A DNA stretch of 64,000 nucleotides from Alphaproteobacteria bacterium. GTDB taxonomy: Bacteria; Pseudomonadota; Alphaproteobacteria; Acetobacterales; Acetobacteraceae. The stretch spans positions 32,756 to 96,755 of the forward strand of contig JAPLOI010000053.1 in the NCBI GenBank assembly GCA_026400815.1. The letters are read 5' to 3'. Below the pieces are notes generated by a model that ran no database searches, was not told the origin of the DNA, and saw only the letters and a list, made by a program, of their open reading frames with translations. Shown piece after piece: positions 1-8,966 of this stretch (positions are counted from its first letter, which is position 1; each line of letters begins with the position of its first letter). The position numbers were made by a program, and so were the translations under genes.

Positions 1-2
1 TC

Positions 3-1391
3 CCGTCGCAGGTGGCGGTGGAGGCGGATTTCACCGCCGGCCCGGCCAGCCAGGTGATCCAGAAGGTCACGCTCAGTGGCACGGCGGAGGCGGCGCAGAT
101 GGTGGCGCTGGGGTTGAATACGCAGGAACTGGTGCTGGAAGGGTCGGCGGCGCTGAAGCTGGACCTGGTGGAGCGGCGCAACGGGCGCTCCGACCTGGCC
201 GTGCGCGCGGATATCGGCCGGCTGGGGCTGCGCGCCGATCGGCTCAACTGGGGCAAGCCCGCCGGCCGGCCGGCGATCGCCGAGCTGCAGGCGGTGCTGC
301 AACGCGACCGGCTGGCCGCCATCGAAAGGCTGCGCGTGGAGGGCGACGGCATTTCGGTGCAGGCGGCGCTCGACCTGCCGGCCGGCGGCCCGCGCCGGTT
401 GCGCCTGGCGCGCGCCGTGCTGGGCAGCGGCACGAACGCCCAGGGCGAGATCCAATGGCCGCGCGCCGATGGCGAGCCCTGGGTGGTGCGCCTCTCCGGC
501 CCCAGCCTCGACCTCACCGGCGAGATGGCGCGGCGCGACCCGGTGAAGCCAGGCGAGGAGAAGCACGGCCCGGCCTGGAATGCGGAGTTGCAGGTGGAGC
601 GGCTGGTGCTGGGCCCCGGGCGGATCATCACCGCGGTGCGGGCGCGCAGCGAGAACGATGGGCTGAACACCCGCATCGCCCGCGTCACCGGCCGGGCCGG
701 GCTGGGGCCGTTCGAGCTTTCCATCCTGCCATCGGGCCTGCCGCGGCGGCGCAGCCTGACCATCACCGCCCAGGATGCCGGCGGGTTGCTGGCGGCACTG
801 GATGTCACCGACCAGATCCGGGGCGGGAAGCTGGACGTCACCGGCAGCTACGACGATACGCGGACGGACCACCTGCTGTCGGGCACGGCGGAGATCACCG
901 AGTTCGGCGTGCGCGATGCCCCGGTGGTGGCCAAGCTGCTGCAGGCTGTGACCGTGGTGGGGGCGTTCGAGGCGCTCAGCGGGCCGGATCTGCGCTTCTC
1001 CCGCCTGGTGGGGCCGTTCCGCTACCGCGGCGACATGATCGAGCTGGCCGATGCACGGGTGTTCAGCGCCTCGCTCGGCCTGACCATCAAGGGCCGGATC
1101 GACATGATCCGGCGCCAGTTCGACCTGCAGGGCACGGTGGTGCCGGCCTATTTCCTCAACTCCCTGCTCGGCCGGGTGCCGGTGATCGGCAAGCTGGTGA
1201 GCCCGGAGACCGGCGGCGGGCTGTTCGCCATGGCCTATATCGTCACCGGCGGGTTCGACGACCCCTCGGTGCGGGTGAACCCGCTCTCGGCCGTGGCGCC
1301 CGGCTTCCTGCGCGGCATCTTCGAGGGCATGCCGGCCGGCAGCGGGCCGGCGACGCCGGCGCCGGGGTCGCGCGAGGGCGGGCAGAACTGA
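3..1391 (+). CDS. AsmA/YhdP-type protein, C-terminal part (5' end outside window)
   Basis: The reading frame is open from the window edge, so the true start lies upstream; a GTG at 12 is only an internal codon. The visible 460 or so residues are rich in beta-strand-like alternation. The last 150 residues (about 310-440) carry the pattern typical of the AsmA-like C-terminal/DUF3971 region: a GRIDMIRRQFDLQGTV segment, then LNSLLGRVPVIGKL and a GGFDDPSVRVNP segment before the stop. Members of this family are long inner-membrane-anchored periplasmic bridge proteins linked to lipid transport between membranes and to envelope homeostasis. The membrane anchor would be in the missing N-terminus. Assignment to the broad AsmA-like family is fairly secure; a specific member (YhdP) is inference. 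Confidence 0.75.
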   Translation, partial: PSQVAVEADFTAGPASQVIQKVTLSGTAEAAQMVALGLNTQELVLEGSAALKLDLVERRNGRSDLAVRADIGRLGLRADRLNWGKPAGRPAIAELQAVLQRDRLAAIERLRVEGDGISVQAALDLPAGGPRRLRLARAVLGSGTNAQGEIQWPRADGEPWVVRLSGPSLDLTGEMARRDPVKPGEEKHGPAWNAELQVERLVLGPGRIITAVRARSENDGLNTRIARVTGRAGLGPFELSILPSGLPRRRSLTITAQDAGGLLAALDVTDQIRGGKLDVTGSYDDTRTDHLLSGTAEITEFGVRDAPVVAKLLQAVTVVGAFEALSGPDLRFSRLVGPFRYRGDMIELADARVFSASLGLTIKGRIDMIRRQFDLQGTVVPAYFLNSLLGRVPVIGKLVSPETGGGLFAMAYIVTGGFDDPSVRVNPLSAVAPGFLRGIFEGMPAGSGPATPAPGSREGGQN

Positions 1392-1432
1392 GGGCTTGCC
1401 CCCGGCGGCCGGACAGAGGCAAAAGGTTACGC

Positions 1433-2167
1433 ATGGCATCCATATCACCCCGCCCGGACCTCGCCCCGGTGAAGGCCATCCTGTTCGACACGTTCGGCTC
1501 GGTGGTCGATTGGCGCGGCAGCCTGATCGCGGACCTGTCCGCCTGGGCCGCCACGCGCGGCATCGCCGGCGACTGGGCCGGGCTGGTGGATGCCTGGCGC
1601 GCCGCCTATGCCCCCTCCATGGACCGGGTGCGCCGCGGCGAGCTGCCCTGGACGATCCTCGATGACCTGCACCGCGCCACGCTGGAGCGGCTGCTGGCCC
1701 AGTTCGGCATCACCGGGCTGTCGGAAGCGGATCTGGACCACGTCAACCGCGGCTGGCACCGGCTGAACCCGTGGCCGGATGCGGTGGCCGGGCTCACGCG
1801 CCTGCGCAGCCGCTACACCATCGGCCCGCTCTCCAACGGCAACGTGGCGCTGCTGGTGAACATGGCCAAGCGGGCGGGCATCCCGTGGGACATGGTGTGC
1901 TCCACGGAGCTGTTCGGCCACTACAAGCCGGATCCGGAAACCTATCTGGGGGCCGCACGCATCCTGGGCCTGCAGCCCGGCGAGGTGATGATGGCCGCCG
2001 CCCACAACAACGACCTGCACGCCGCAAGGCGCTGCGGCCTGCGCACCGCCTTCTGGCCGCGCCCCACCGAATACGGCCCGCTGCAGGTGCGCGACTTCGG
2101 CGCCGACAGCGACTGGGACATTGTGGCGGCCGATATCGAGGACATGGCCGCACAGCTCGGCCTGTGA
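1433..2167 (+). CDS. haloacid dehalogenase, type II (HAD superfamily)
   Basis: A 244-residue protein with the order of HAD motifs. The nucleophile Asp19 lies in ILFDTFGSVVDW, followed by an LSNGN motif II near residue 130, a KPDPETY lysine motif and AAHNNDLHAARRCG near the C-terminus. The DTFGSVVDWR motif I and the HNNDL motif match L-2-haloacid dehalogenases, which hydrolyse 2-haloalkanoates to 2-hydroxyacids with inversion. Many genomic members act on other small substrates, so the substrate is inferred. The start is the ATG at 1433, about 40 bases after the preceding stop. The stop TGA overlaps the GTG start of the next gene (GTGA), which argues for translational coupling with the esterase-like protein downstream. 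Confidence 0.85.
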   Translation: MASISPRPDLAPVKAILFDTFGSVVDWRGSLIADLSAWAATRGIAGDWAGLVDAWRAAYAPSMDRVRRGELPWTILDDLHRATLERLLAQFGITGLSEADLDHVNRGWHRLNPWPDAVAGLTRLRSRYTIGPLSNGNVALLVNMAKRAGIPWDMVCSTELFGHYKPDPETYLGAARILGLQPGEVMMAAAHNNDLHAARRCGLRTAFWPRPTEYGPLQVRDFGADSDWDIVAADIEDMAAQLGL

Positions 2168-3486
2168 ACCACCCCCTCGCCCGGCCGGCATTCGGGATCA
2201 ACCACGTGATCGCCTATGGCCAGTCGCTGGCCAGCGGCTGGGAAGGCTGGCCGGCACTGTCCATCGTGCCGCAGCATGATTCCCTGATGCTGGGGCGCAG
2301 CGTGCGGCCCCGGGATGAGAACAGGCCCACCTGGCTTCCGGTGGGCGACGCGGCCTTCCATCCGCTGGCCGCCACGGTGCAGGAGCGCGAGAGCGGCGCG
2401 CTGCTCTCCCCAGCCCAGGCCGCCGGCCTGCCGCCGCGCGCCACCGCGCTGGGCGAGACGGTGCTGGAAGCGGCGGTGAACCACTGGCGCGGGCGCATGC
2501 TGGCCGAAGACCCGGCAGGAGCGGCCCATAGGCTTCTGGCCAGCACCTGTGGCGTGGGCGGGCGCACGCTGGCCGCGCTGTCCAAGGGCGCGCGCCCGGA
2601 GTTGTTCCAGCGCCTGCGCGATTGTGCCGCCCTGGCGCGCCAGACAGCCGCCGGCGCCGGGCAGAGCTACGGCATCGTGGCGCTGCTGTTCCTGCAGGGC
2701 GAGCAGGACACGCGCGGCCCGGACGGGAACGGAGGCGACCGCGAGGCGTATCGTGCCACGCTGCGGCGCTGGCGCGACGACGTGATGCAGGACGTGGTGC
2801 ACGGGATCGCCGGCCAGGCCGAGCCGCCGGCGCTGTTCCTCTACCAGACCGGCGGCGTCTATGCGCAAGACGACCACGCGGTCGCCATGGCCCAGCTGGA
2901 CGTGGCGCTCTCCGACCCCGGCTGCTTCATGGTGGGCCCCGCCTACCCGGTGCCGGACAAGGGGGGGCACCTCGATCCGAACGGCTACCGCTGGCTCGGC
3001 GCGCAGTTCGGCAAGGTGATGCACCGCGTGCTCACGCGCGGCGAGGCCTGGAAGCCGCTGCACCCCCTGGCCGCGCGGCGTGAGGGCGAGGTGGTGCGGC
3101 TGCGCTTCCACGTGCCGGTGCCGCCGCTGGCCTGGGGCAAGCCGTTCCGCAACCGCGTGCAGGTGGCACCGCGCGAGGGCGGATTCAGCCTGGTGGACGC
3201 AGCAGGCGAGGTGCCGATCGCCGCCGTGGTGCTGGAAGGGCCGGATAGCGTGGCCATCACCATGGCACGCGCACCGGGGCCGGAGCTGCGCGTGCGCTAT
3301 GCCGATCGCTCCCGCCATGGCGGGCTGGGCGCCCTGCACGACAGCGACCCCACGCGTGCCGAGGAAACCTACGAGTACGACCCCCTCACCGGGCACGATG
3401 CGGCGGCCAACCTGCCGGAGTGGCATGGGCGCCCTCTGCCGCTGGCCAACTGGTGCGTGGCCTTCAACATGCCCGTTCCTGACTGA
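2164..3486 (+). CDS. SGNH-type esterase, sialate O-acetylesterase-like
   Basis: A 440-residue protein starting at a GTG that overlaps the stop of the dehalogenase gene. The N-terminus has AYGQSLASGW, the GQS block of the SGNH/sialate-O-acetylesterase-like fold, with Ser as the presumed nucleophile. LLFLQGEQDT at about residue 180 resembles the family's GEqD oxyanion block, and GGHLDPNGYRW at about residue 267 supplies the DxxH-like dyad region. The C-terminal 150 residues look like a beta-rich accessory domain. No signal peptide is evident. Likely role is hydrolysis of an O-acyl ester on a carbohydrate or similar substrate; the substrate is unknown. The coupling to a HAD hydrolase suggests a small catabolic pair, but this is inference. 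Confidence 0.6.
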   Translation: MNHPLARPAFGINHVIAYGQSLASGWEGWPALSIVPQHDSLMLGRSVRPRDENRPTWLPVGDAAFHPLAATVQERESGALLSPAQAAGLPPRATALGETVLEAAVNHWRGRMLAEDPAGAAHRLLASTCGVGGRTLAALSKGARPELFQRLRDCAALARQTAAGAGQSYGIVALLFLQGEQDTRGPDGNGGDREAYRATLRRWRDDVMQDVVHGIAGQAEPPALFLYQTGGVYAQDDHAVAMAQLDVALSDPGCFMVGPAYPVPDKGGHLDPNGYRWLGAQFGKVMHRVLTRGEAWKPLHPLAARREGEVVRLRFHVPVPPLAWGKPFRNRVQVAPREGGFSLVDAAGEVPIAAVVLEGPDSVAITMARAPGPELRVRYADRSRHGGLGALHDSDPTRAEETYEYDPLTGHDAAANLPEWHGRPLPLANWCVAFNMPVPD

Positions 3487-3659
3487 TACCAACTGCGCGA
3501 AACGCCGACTCTTCGGGCATTTCGGGCGGTTGGTGTCGCGCACCGGGCTGGCCGGCGGCGGCCGGCATGAGGGCATCGGGCCAGGGCTCGCATTCCTTCA
3601 CACTCCGTTCAGCCGTGCCGGCGAAGGATGCGCCTCGCCACACGTAACGGAGGAACCCC

Positions 3660-3950
3660 ATGCGGGACATCCTGCCCAAGCCCGATGCGGGCCCGCACGC
3701 CTCGCCCTCGGCCGCCACCCCGCCCGCCGAATATCCCGGCGGCATGCGCGTGGCCGACAAGGTACTGACCGCCTTCAACCACGCCTGCACCGTGGGCGAC
3801 CTGGAGGCGGCGGAGGAGATCCTGACGGCGCTGGAGAAGATCACCGAACGCCGCATTCGCCGCTTCGGCGGCGACCGGCGGCGGGAGACCTTCACCGTCA
3901 ACCACGCCCGCGAGCACCTGGACTGGCTGCGGGCGAAGCGCCGGGGCTGA
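3660..3950 (+). CDS. small conserved-looking protein of unknown function
   Basis: A 96-residue soluble protein with ATG start at 3660 preceded by AACGGAGG, a strong ribosome-binding site about 7 bases upstream. The N-terminal 30 residues are Pro/Ala-rich and probably disordered. Residues 30-95 look helical and very basic towards the end (RRIRRFGGDRRR). There is no catalytic motif and no membrane segment. I do not recognise the family. It converges on tyrS with only 6 bases between the stops. Gene reality is supported by the ribosome-binding site and by codon use like its neighbours. Confidence 0.6.
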   Translation: MRDILPKPDAGPHASPSAATPPAEYPGGMRVADKVLTAFNHACTVGDLEAAEEILTALEKITERRIRRFGGDRRRETFTVNHAREHLDWLRAKRRG

Positions 3951-3956
3951 AACCCG

Positions 3957-5198
3957 CTACCCGGCCTTCACCAGCCGGTGGTGCTTGCGCCCGACCGACA
4001 GTTTCACGCCGGCGGCGAGCTGTGCCGGGGTGAATACCTGGCCTTCGTCGGACACCACGGCATCATCCACCCGTACCCCGCCGCCGCGCACCAGCCGGCG
4101 CGCCTCGGCGTTGCTGGCGGCCAGCCCGGACAGCGCCACCAGCAGGAAGGCCGGCACGCCCTCGCCCACCTTGTCGGCGGGGATGAGGGCCAGCGGGATC
4201 TCGCCGCCCTCGCTACCGCTCTCGAACAGCCCGCGTGCCGCCTCGGCCGCGGCCTGCGCCGCCGCGGCGCCGTGCGCCAGGGTGGTCGCCTCGGTGGCGA
4301 GGATCTTCTTGGCCTCGTTGATCTCGGCCCCGCCGAGCGCCTCCAGCCGCGCGATCTCGGCCAGTGGCAGGTCGGTGAACAGGCGCAGGAAGCGGCCCAC
4401 ATCCGCATCCTCCGTGTTGCGCCAGAACTGCCAGTAGTCGAACACCGGCAGGCGGTCGGCCGTCAGCCACACCGCGCCCTGGGCGGATTTGCCCATCTTG
4501 GCGCCCGATGCGGTGGCGATCAGCGGCGTGGTCAGGCCGAAGACCTGCTTGGCATCGGTGCGGCGCACCAGGTCGATGCCGGAGACGATGTTGCCCCACT
4601 GGTCGGAGCCGCCCATCTGCAGGGTGACGCCATACTGGCGGTTCAGCTCGCGGAAATCATAGCTCTGCAGGATGGAGTAGTTGAACTCCAGGAAGGTCAG
4701 CCCCTGGTCCCGGTCCAGGCGCGACTTCACGCTGTCGAACGAGAGCATGCGGTTCACGCTGAAATGGACACCGACCTCGCGCAGCAGCTGGATATAGCCG
4801 AGCTTGTCCAGCCAATCCGCGTTGTTGGGCATGAAGGCGTCGGTCGGCCCATCGCCGAAGCGCACGAAGGGATCGAAGCAGCGCCGGATGCCGGCGAGGT
4901 TGGCGGCGATCTGCTCATCGGTCAGCAGCGAGCGGGCTTCGTCGCGGAACGAGGGGTCGCCAATGCGGCTGGTGCCGCCACCCATCAGCGTGACCGGCTT
5001 GTTGCCGGTGCGTTGCAGCAGGCGCAGCAGCATGATCTGCACCAGGCTGCCCACGTGCAGGGAATTGGCCGTGGCGTCGAAGCCGATATAGCCCGCCACC
5101 GGCCCGGCCTTCAGTACTGCGTCGAGCGCGTCGGTATCGGTGCACTGGAAGACGAAGCCGCGTTCGGTGGCCTCGTGCAGAAAGTCGCTGCTGGGCAT
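3957..5198 (-). CDS. tyrS: tyrosine--tRNA ligase
   Basis: A 413-residue class I aminoacyl-tRNA synthetase that charges tRNA-Tyr in the cytoplasm. It has the Tyr-binding [17 protein letters not shown] segment near residue 37, which includes the HIGH-type motif [18 protein letters not shown] substrate pocket lies near residue 195, and the KMSKS-type loop appears as KMGKS near residue 235. The C-terminal 70 residues form an S4-like RNA-binding domain ([14 protein letters not shown]). Length matches bacterial TyrRS (about 410-430). The gene reads leftwards, converging with the small protein at 3660; an upstream hydrolase gene on the same strand is separated from it by a hairpin at 5252-5286. Confidence 0.97.
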   Translation of the reverse strand: MPSSDFLHEATERGFVFQCTDTDALDAVLKAGPVAGYIGFDATANSLHVGSLVQIMLLRLLQRTGNKPVTLMGGGTSRIGDPSFRDEARSLLTDEQIAANLAGIRRCFDPFVRFGDGPTDAFMPNNADWLDKLGYIQLLREVGVHFSVNRMLSFDSVKSRLDRDQGLTFLEFNYSILQSYDFRELNRQYGVTLQMGGSDQWGNIVSGIDLVRRTDAKQVFGLTTPLIATASGAKMGKSAQGAVWLTADRLPVFDYWQFWRNTEDADVGRFLRLFTDLPLAEIARLEALGGAEINEAKKILATEATTLAHGAAAAQAAAEAARGLFESGSEGGEIPLALIPADKVGEGVPAFLLVALSGLAASNAEARRLVRGGGVRVDDAVVSDEGQVFTPAQLAAGVKLSVGRKHHRLVKAG

Positions 5199-5251
5199 GG
5201 AGGTGGGTTCCGGGGTGGGGTCGGCGGGTTTCTAGCGCGGGGCCCAGACAT

Positions 5252-5286
5252 GAAGAAGCCCCGCGAACGGTGTGCGGGGCTGCTTC
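5252..5286 (-). terminator. hairpin between hydrolase and tyrS, probable intrinsic terminator
   Basis: AGCCCCGC at 5257-5264 pairs perfectly with GCGGGGCT at 5274-5281, and GAAG (5252-5255) pairs with CTTC (5283-5286) across one mismatch. Read on the minus strand, the hairpin lies 22 bases after the hydrolase stop. It is followed by a short T-rich tract (TTCTTCATGTCT) that overlaps the lower stem. It would separate the hydrolase transcript from tyrS. Confidence 0.6.
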
Positions 5287-5307
5287 AGTCCGGGTAGGCG
5301 GGCGGAC

Positions 5308-5973
5308 TTAGTCGGCGGCGAGCGCCATGGTGCGGCGGGACATGGTGGTGCGAACGTGGTCCTCGATCGCCTCGCCGATATCGTCGGCCTGGGCGGCGAA
5401 CACGTGGTCGGCGCCTTCCAGGATGCGGTAATCGACCTTCACGCCCTTCTGGGTGTTCAGCTTGTCCACCAGCTTGCGCACGGCGGGCTCGGGCACCAGC
5501 TCGTCGGTGTCGCCGTGCAGCATCAGACCACCGCAGGGGCAGGGGGCGAGGAAGCCGAAATCATAGTGGTTGGCCGGCGGCGCCACGCTCACCCAGCCGG
5601 AGACTTCCGGCCGGCGCATCAGCAGCTGCATGCCCACGAAGGCGCCGAACGAATAGCCGCTGATCCACAGCCCGCCATGGTTCGGGTTCACCGCCTGCAT
5701 CCAGTCCAGCGCCGCGGCGGCGTCGCTGATCTCGCCGATGCCGCCGTCGTAGCGGCCCTGGCTGCGGCCCACGCCGCGGAAGTTGAACCGCATCACGGAA
5801 AAGCCCAGCTTCTGGAAAGACTGGTACATCGTGTAGGCAACGCGGTTGTTCATCGTCCCGCCATGCAGCGGGTGAGGATGCATGATCAGCGCCAGCGGGG
5901 CGCCGGTTTCCTTGGAGTGGTGGTAACGGCCCTCAAGGCGGCCGTCAGGGCCAGCGAACATGACTTCAGGCAT
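5308..5973 (-). CDS. alpha/beta hydrolase (DUF-type serine hydrolase)
   Basis: A 221-residue protein starting at the ATG at 5973. It has a canonical small hydrolase layout: PHPLHGGTMNN as an oxyanion-hole region (residues 32-42), RFNFRGVGRSQG near 62, the nucleophile elbow GYSFGA (Ser about 106), then LMLHGDTDELVP with the acid Asp and EGADHVF with the catalytic His. This matches the family of small cytosolic alpha/beta hydrolases of unknown substrate that begin with a dienelactone-hydrolase-like PHPLYGGTMDN motif. An in-frame upstream extension to 6180 reads through poorly coding sequence and is not favoured. The stop TAA is followed by a hairpin at 5286-5252. Confidence 0.85.
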   Translation of the reverse strand: MPEVMFAGPDGRLEGRYHHSKETGAPLALIMHPHPLHGGTMNNRVAYTMYQSFQKLGFSVMRFNFRGVGRSQGRYDGGIGEISDAAAALDWMQAVNPNHGGLWISGYSFGAFVGMQLLMRRPEVSGWVSVAPPANHYDFGFLAPCPCGGLMLHGDTDELVPEPAVRKLVDKLNTQKGVKVDYRILEGADHVFAAQADDIGEAIEDHVRTTMSRRTMALAAD

Positions 5974-6209
5974 GGTGCGCGGAATTCCGATCCCTGTTGC
6001 TGGAGGCCCGCGGAGGAAGCGCCGCGAACCGTACATGGAGGCGTGTCGAATACTGCCCCTGCCCGCGCGAAAACTGCGCCGCGCCGGGCGTCTGCTGGGC
6101 ACGAAGATCACGGTCTCGCGAGACTGTCGTAAGGTGCGCCTTCGGCCAGCGCAGATACCAACGCCAGAAAGGCATGCCACCCTTGCAGGGTGTGAGACAA
6201 GGAGATTCG

Positions 6210-6239
6210 TTGACGCGCGGGAGAAGAAGTCGCTAGGCT
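6210..6239 (+). promoter_or_regulatory. possible sigma-70-type promoter upstream of the desulfurase operon
   Basis: TTGACG (6210-6215), an 18-base spacer and TAGGCT (6234-6239) lie about 100 bases before the first cysteine desulfurase. The 5974-6338 interval is a divergent intergenic region. It also carries a 12-base palindrome GTCTCGCGAGAC (6113-6124) that could be an operator. I see no clear RirA or IscR site. Weak evidence from sequence alone. Confidence 0.35.
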
Positions 6240-6338
6240 TTCAGTGATTCTCGGCCATATTGTTGCGCGGAGCGTGCAGCCCCCGGCTGCGCGCTTTCGG
6301 CTGTTTGTGCGCTTTTGTAGCGCCTGAAGGGAGGCGGC

Positions 6339-7433
6339 ATGGCCTACTTCGACGCGAATGCCACCGAACCGCTGCGCCCCGCCGCCCGCGCGGCCGTGCT
6401 GGCGGCGATGGAGGCGGCCGGCAATCCCTCTTCCGTCCATGCCGCCGGCCGTGCTGCGCGCCGGGTGCTGGAGGAGTCGCGCGCCCGCCTCGCCGCCTGC
6501 TTCGGGGCCGCCCCCGCCGGCGTGGTGTTCACCTCCGGCGGCACGGAGGCCAACGCGCTCGCCCTGCACGGCCTCGGCATCGGGCGGCGCATCCTGATCG
6601 GCGCCACGGAGCATGATGCGGTGCGCGCCGCCGCCCCGGGCGCCGAAATGGTGGCGGTGGACACGACCGGCGTCGCCGACCTCCCCGCCCTGGCCCGCCA
6701 GTTGGCCGCCGGCCCGCCTGCCCTGGTGTGCCTGATGCTCGCCAACAACGAAACCGGCGTGCTGCACCCCATCGCCGACGCCGCTGCACTGTGCCGTGCC
6801 CATGGCGCGCGGCTGCACGTGGATGCCGTGCAGGCCGCCGGGCGCCTCGCCATCGACCTTCCGGCCCTGGGCGCGGACAGCATCGCCGTCTCCGGCCACA
6901 AGCTCGGCGGGCCAATGGGCGCCGGTGCGCTGCTGCTGGCCGGGGATCCCGCCCTGCCCCCGCTGATGCGCGGCGGTGGGCAGGAACGCGGGCGCCGTGG
7001 CGGCACGCCGGCCCTGCCCGCCATCGCGGGCCTCGCCGCCGCCGCCGAGGCCGCGGTGGCCGACCTGCCAGACCAGCTCCGCATCGCCGCCCTGCGCGAC
7101 CGGATCGAGGCCGCGGCCACCGTCGCCGGTGCCATGGCCCTGGGCGCCGCCGCCCCGCGCCTGGCCAACACCACCTGCCTCGCCCTGCCCGGTGTGCGGG
7201 CGGACACGCAGGTGATCGCGCTCGATCTCGCGGGCTTCCAGGTCTCGGCCGGTGCCGCATGCTCCTCCGGCAAGGTCGCGGCCAGCCACGTGCTCGCCGC
7301 GATGGGCCTGGGCGCGCTCGCCGGCTGTGCCGTGCGCGTGTCGCTGCCGTGGAATGCCACGGCCGAGGATGCAGATCGCCTGGACGCCGCCTATCTGGAG
7401 ATGGCCGGCCGCCTGTTGCGCCGCGCGGCGTGA
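6339..7433 (+). CDS. cysteine desulfurase, short paralogue (NifS/IscS class V aminotransferase)
   Basis: A 364-residue PLP enzyme with ATG start at 6339 preceded by GAAGGGAGG. It carries FDANATEPL at the N-terminus, TSGGTEANALAL near residue 68, the PLP-lysine motif SGHKLGGPMGAGAL near residue 188, and the active-site loop SAGAACSSGKV with the catalytic Cys near residue 308. Cysteine desulfurases convert cysteine to alanine and hand the persulfide to acceptors. It is immediately followed, 10 bases on, by a second longer desulfurase, a ferredoxin and mnmA. It is more divergent than its neighbour (ANATEPL where most have NAATT), so it may be a specialised or partner subunit. Function in sulfur mobilisation is secure; the acceptor is inferred. 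Confidence 0.88.
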   Translation: MAYFDANATEPLRPAARAAVLAAMEAAGNPSSVHAAGRAARRVLEESRARLAACFGAAPAGVVFTSGGTEANALALHGLGIGRRILIGATEHDAVRAAAPGAEMVAVDTTGVADLPALARQLAAGPPALVCLMLANNETGVLHPIADAAALCRAHGARLHVDAVQAAGRLAIDLPALGADSIAVSGHKLGGPMGAGALLLAGDPALPPLMRGGGQERGRRGGTPALPAIAGLAAAAEAAVADLPDQLRIAALRDRIEAAATVAGAMALGAAAPRLANTTCLALPGVRADTQVIALDLAGFQVSAGAACSSGKVAASHVLAAMGLGALAGCAVRVSLPWNATAEDADRLDAAYLEMAGRLLRRAA

Positions 7434-7443
7434 GGCCCTTGCG

Positions 7444-8625
7444 ATGAACAGCCGCCCCAACCGCCCGATCTACCTGGACAACCAGGCCACCACCCAGTGC
7501 GACCCGCGCGTGGTGCAGGTGATGCTGCCCTTCTTCACCGAGCATTTCGGCAACCCGCATTCCGCCGAGCACGCCATGGGTCGCTTCGCGGAGGAAGCGG
7601 TGGAAACGGCGCGTGGCCATGTCGCGGCCCTGATCGGCGCCGATGCACGCGAGATCGTACTCACCTCCGGCGCCACCGAGAGCAACAACATCGCCATCAA
7701 GGGTATTGCCCGCTTCGCAGCCCAACAGGGCGACCCGCGAAAGCGCATCATCACCGCCGCCACCGAACATAAATGCGTGCTGGAGGCGGTGGCGGACCTC
7801 GCGGCCGAGGGCTTCGAGCCCGTGGTGCTGCCAGTCCGCCCCGACGGTCTGTTGGATCCCGATGCGGTGCGCGAGGCCCTTTCCGTGCCCACCCTGTTGC
7901 TCACCGTGATGGCGGTGAACAACGAAACCGGCGTGGTGCAGGATATCGCCACCCTCGCCGCGCTCGCCCATGCGGCCGGCGCCCAGTTCCACACCGATGC
8001 CGCCCAGGCCGCCGGCAAGATCCCGCTCGACGTGGAGGCGATGAAGATCGACCTCCTCTCCATCAGCGGCCACAAGCTCTACGGCCCCAAGGGCGTCGGC
8101 GCCCTCTACGTTCGTCGCCGCCCGCGCGTGCGCCTTGCCCCGCTCTTCTCCGGCGGCGGGCAGGAGCGTGGCCTGCGCTCCGGCACCCTGCCGGCGCCCC
8201 TGATCGTCGGCCTCGGAGAGGCCTGCCGCATCGCCCGCGCCGAAATGGACGCCGATCACCAGCGCATCGCCGAACTGCGCGACCGGCTGATGGCCGAACT
8301 CGGCCAGGCCATTCCCGGCATTCACCTCAATGCCGACCCCACCCATCGCATTCCCGGCAACCTCAACATCACCTTCCCCGCCACCCCGGCCCAGGCGATG
8401 CTGGCGGCGATGCCGGAGCTCTGCGTCTCCACCGGCTCGGCCTGCTCCTCGGCGGAGGTCGAGCCTTCCTATGTGCTGAAGGCGCTCGGCCTGTCAGACG
8501 ACCAGGCCGCGCGGACCTTGCGCATCGGGATCGGACGCTTTACCTCCCCGGCCGATATCGATGCCGCCGTCGCCATGCTGGCGCGTGCCCACGCGGCTTC
8601 CCCGTCCCACCCTTCCGAGGCCTGA
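7444..8625 (+). CDS. iscS: cysteine desulfurase IscS-like
   Basis: A 393-residue IscS-type enzyme; start ATG at 7444. Motifs in order: [39 protein letters not shown], the PLP lysine in [27 protein letters not shown], and the mobile loop [21 protein letters not shown] with the catalytic Cys. This is close to the usual IscS length (about 400). It should supply persulfide sulfur to MnmA, encoded two genes downstream, and possibly to Fe-S assembly. No iscU, iscA, hscA, hscB or iscR is seen in the cluster. The tandem arrangement with a second desulfurase is notable. Genes 6339-8966 are co-directional with gaps of 10 and 8 bases, consistent with one operon. Confidence 0.93.
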   Translation: MNSRPNRPIYLDNQATTQCDPRVVQVMLPFFTEHFGNPHSAEHAMGRFAEEAVETARGHVAALIGADAREIVLTSGATESNNIAIKGIARFAAQQGDPRKRIITAATEHKCVLEAVADLAAEGFEPVVLPVRPDGLLDPDAVREALSVPTLLLTVMAVNNETGVVQDIATLAALAHAAGAQFHTDAAQAAGKIPLDVEAMKIDLLSISGHKLYGPKGVGALYVRRRPRVRLAPLFSGGGQERGLRSGTLPAPLIVGLGEACRIARAEMDADHQRIAELRDRLMAELGQAIPGIHLNADPTHRIPGNLNITFPATPAQAMLAAMPELCVSTGSACSSAEVEPSYVLKALGLSDDQAARTLRIGIGRFTSPADIDAAVAMLARAHAASPSHPSEA

Positions 8626-8633
8626 CGCCCCCC

Positions 8634-8966
8634 ATGCCCAAGATGATTTTCATCGATCGCGACGGCGCCCGGCGCGAGGTGGACGCACCGGTCGGCCTGT
8701 CGGTGCTGGAGATCGCGCACAAGCACGGCGTGGATATCGAAGGCGCCTGCGAAGGCTCCCTCGCGTGTTCCACCTGCCACGTGATCGTGGACGCCGAGTG
8801 GTTCGAGAAGCTCGGCGACCCGACCGAGGATGAGGAAGACATGCTCGACCTCGCCTTCGGTCTGGAAAAAACATCCCGCCTCGGCTGCCAGATCGTGATG
8901 AGCGATGAGCTGGATGGGCTGGTGGTGAAGGTGCCGGCCGGGAGCCGGAACATGCTGGCAGGTTAA
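8634..8966 (+). CDS. [2Fe-2S] ferredoxin, adrenodoxin/Isc type
   Basis: A 110-residue electron carrier with ATG start at 8634. The cluster ligands are visible as [10 protein letters not shown] (Cys-x5-Cys-x2-Cys, residues about 41-50) and a fourth Cys in RLGCQIV near residue 86, the pattern of adrenodoxin-type ferredoxins associated with Isc systems. The acidic stretch [13 protein letters not shown] is the usual partner-binding helix. It follows the IscS-like gene by 8 bases and probably donates electrons during persulfide or Fe-S chemistry. Its TAA stop is also the outermost triplet of a family-1 intergenic element (8964-9100). Confidence 0.92.
   Translation: MPKMIFIDRDGARREVDAPVGLSVLEIAHKHGVDIEGACEGSLACSTCHVIVDAEWFEKLGDPTEDEEDMLDLAFGLEKTSRLGCQIVMSDELDGLVVKVPAGSRNMLAG

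Noticed and set aside
1942..3576. Minus-strand frame of over 500 codons opposite the esterase
   Set aside because: Low-complexity Arg/His/Ala translation without motifs.
3487..3659. Loose inverted repeat around ACCAAC...GTTGGT after the esterase gene
   Set aside because: Pairing is imperfect and no second copy was found, so I do not call it a repeat or terminator.
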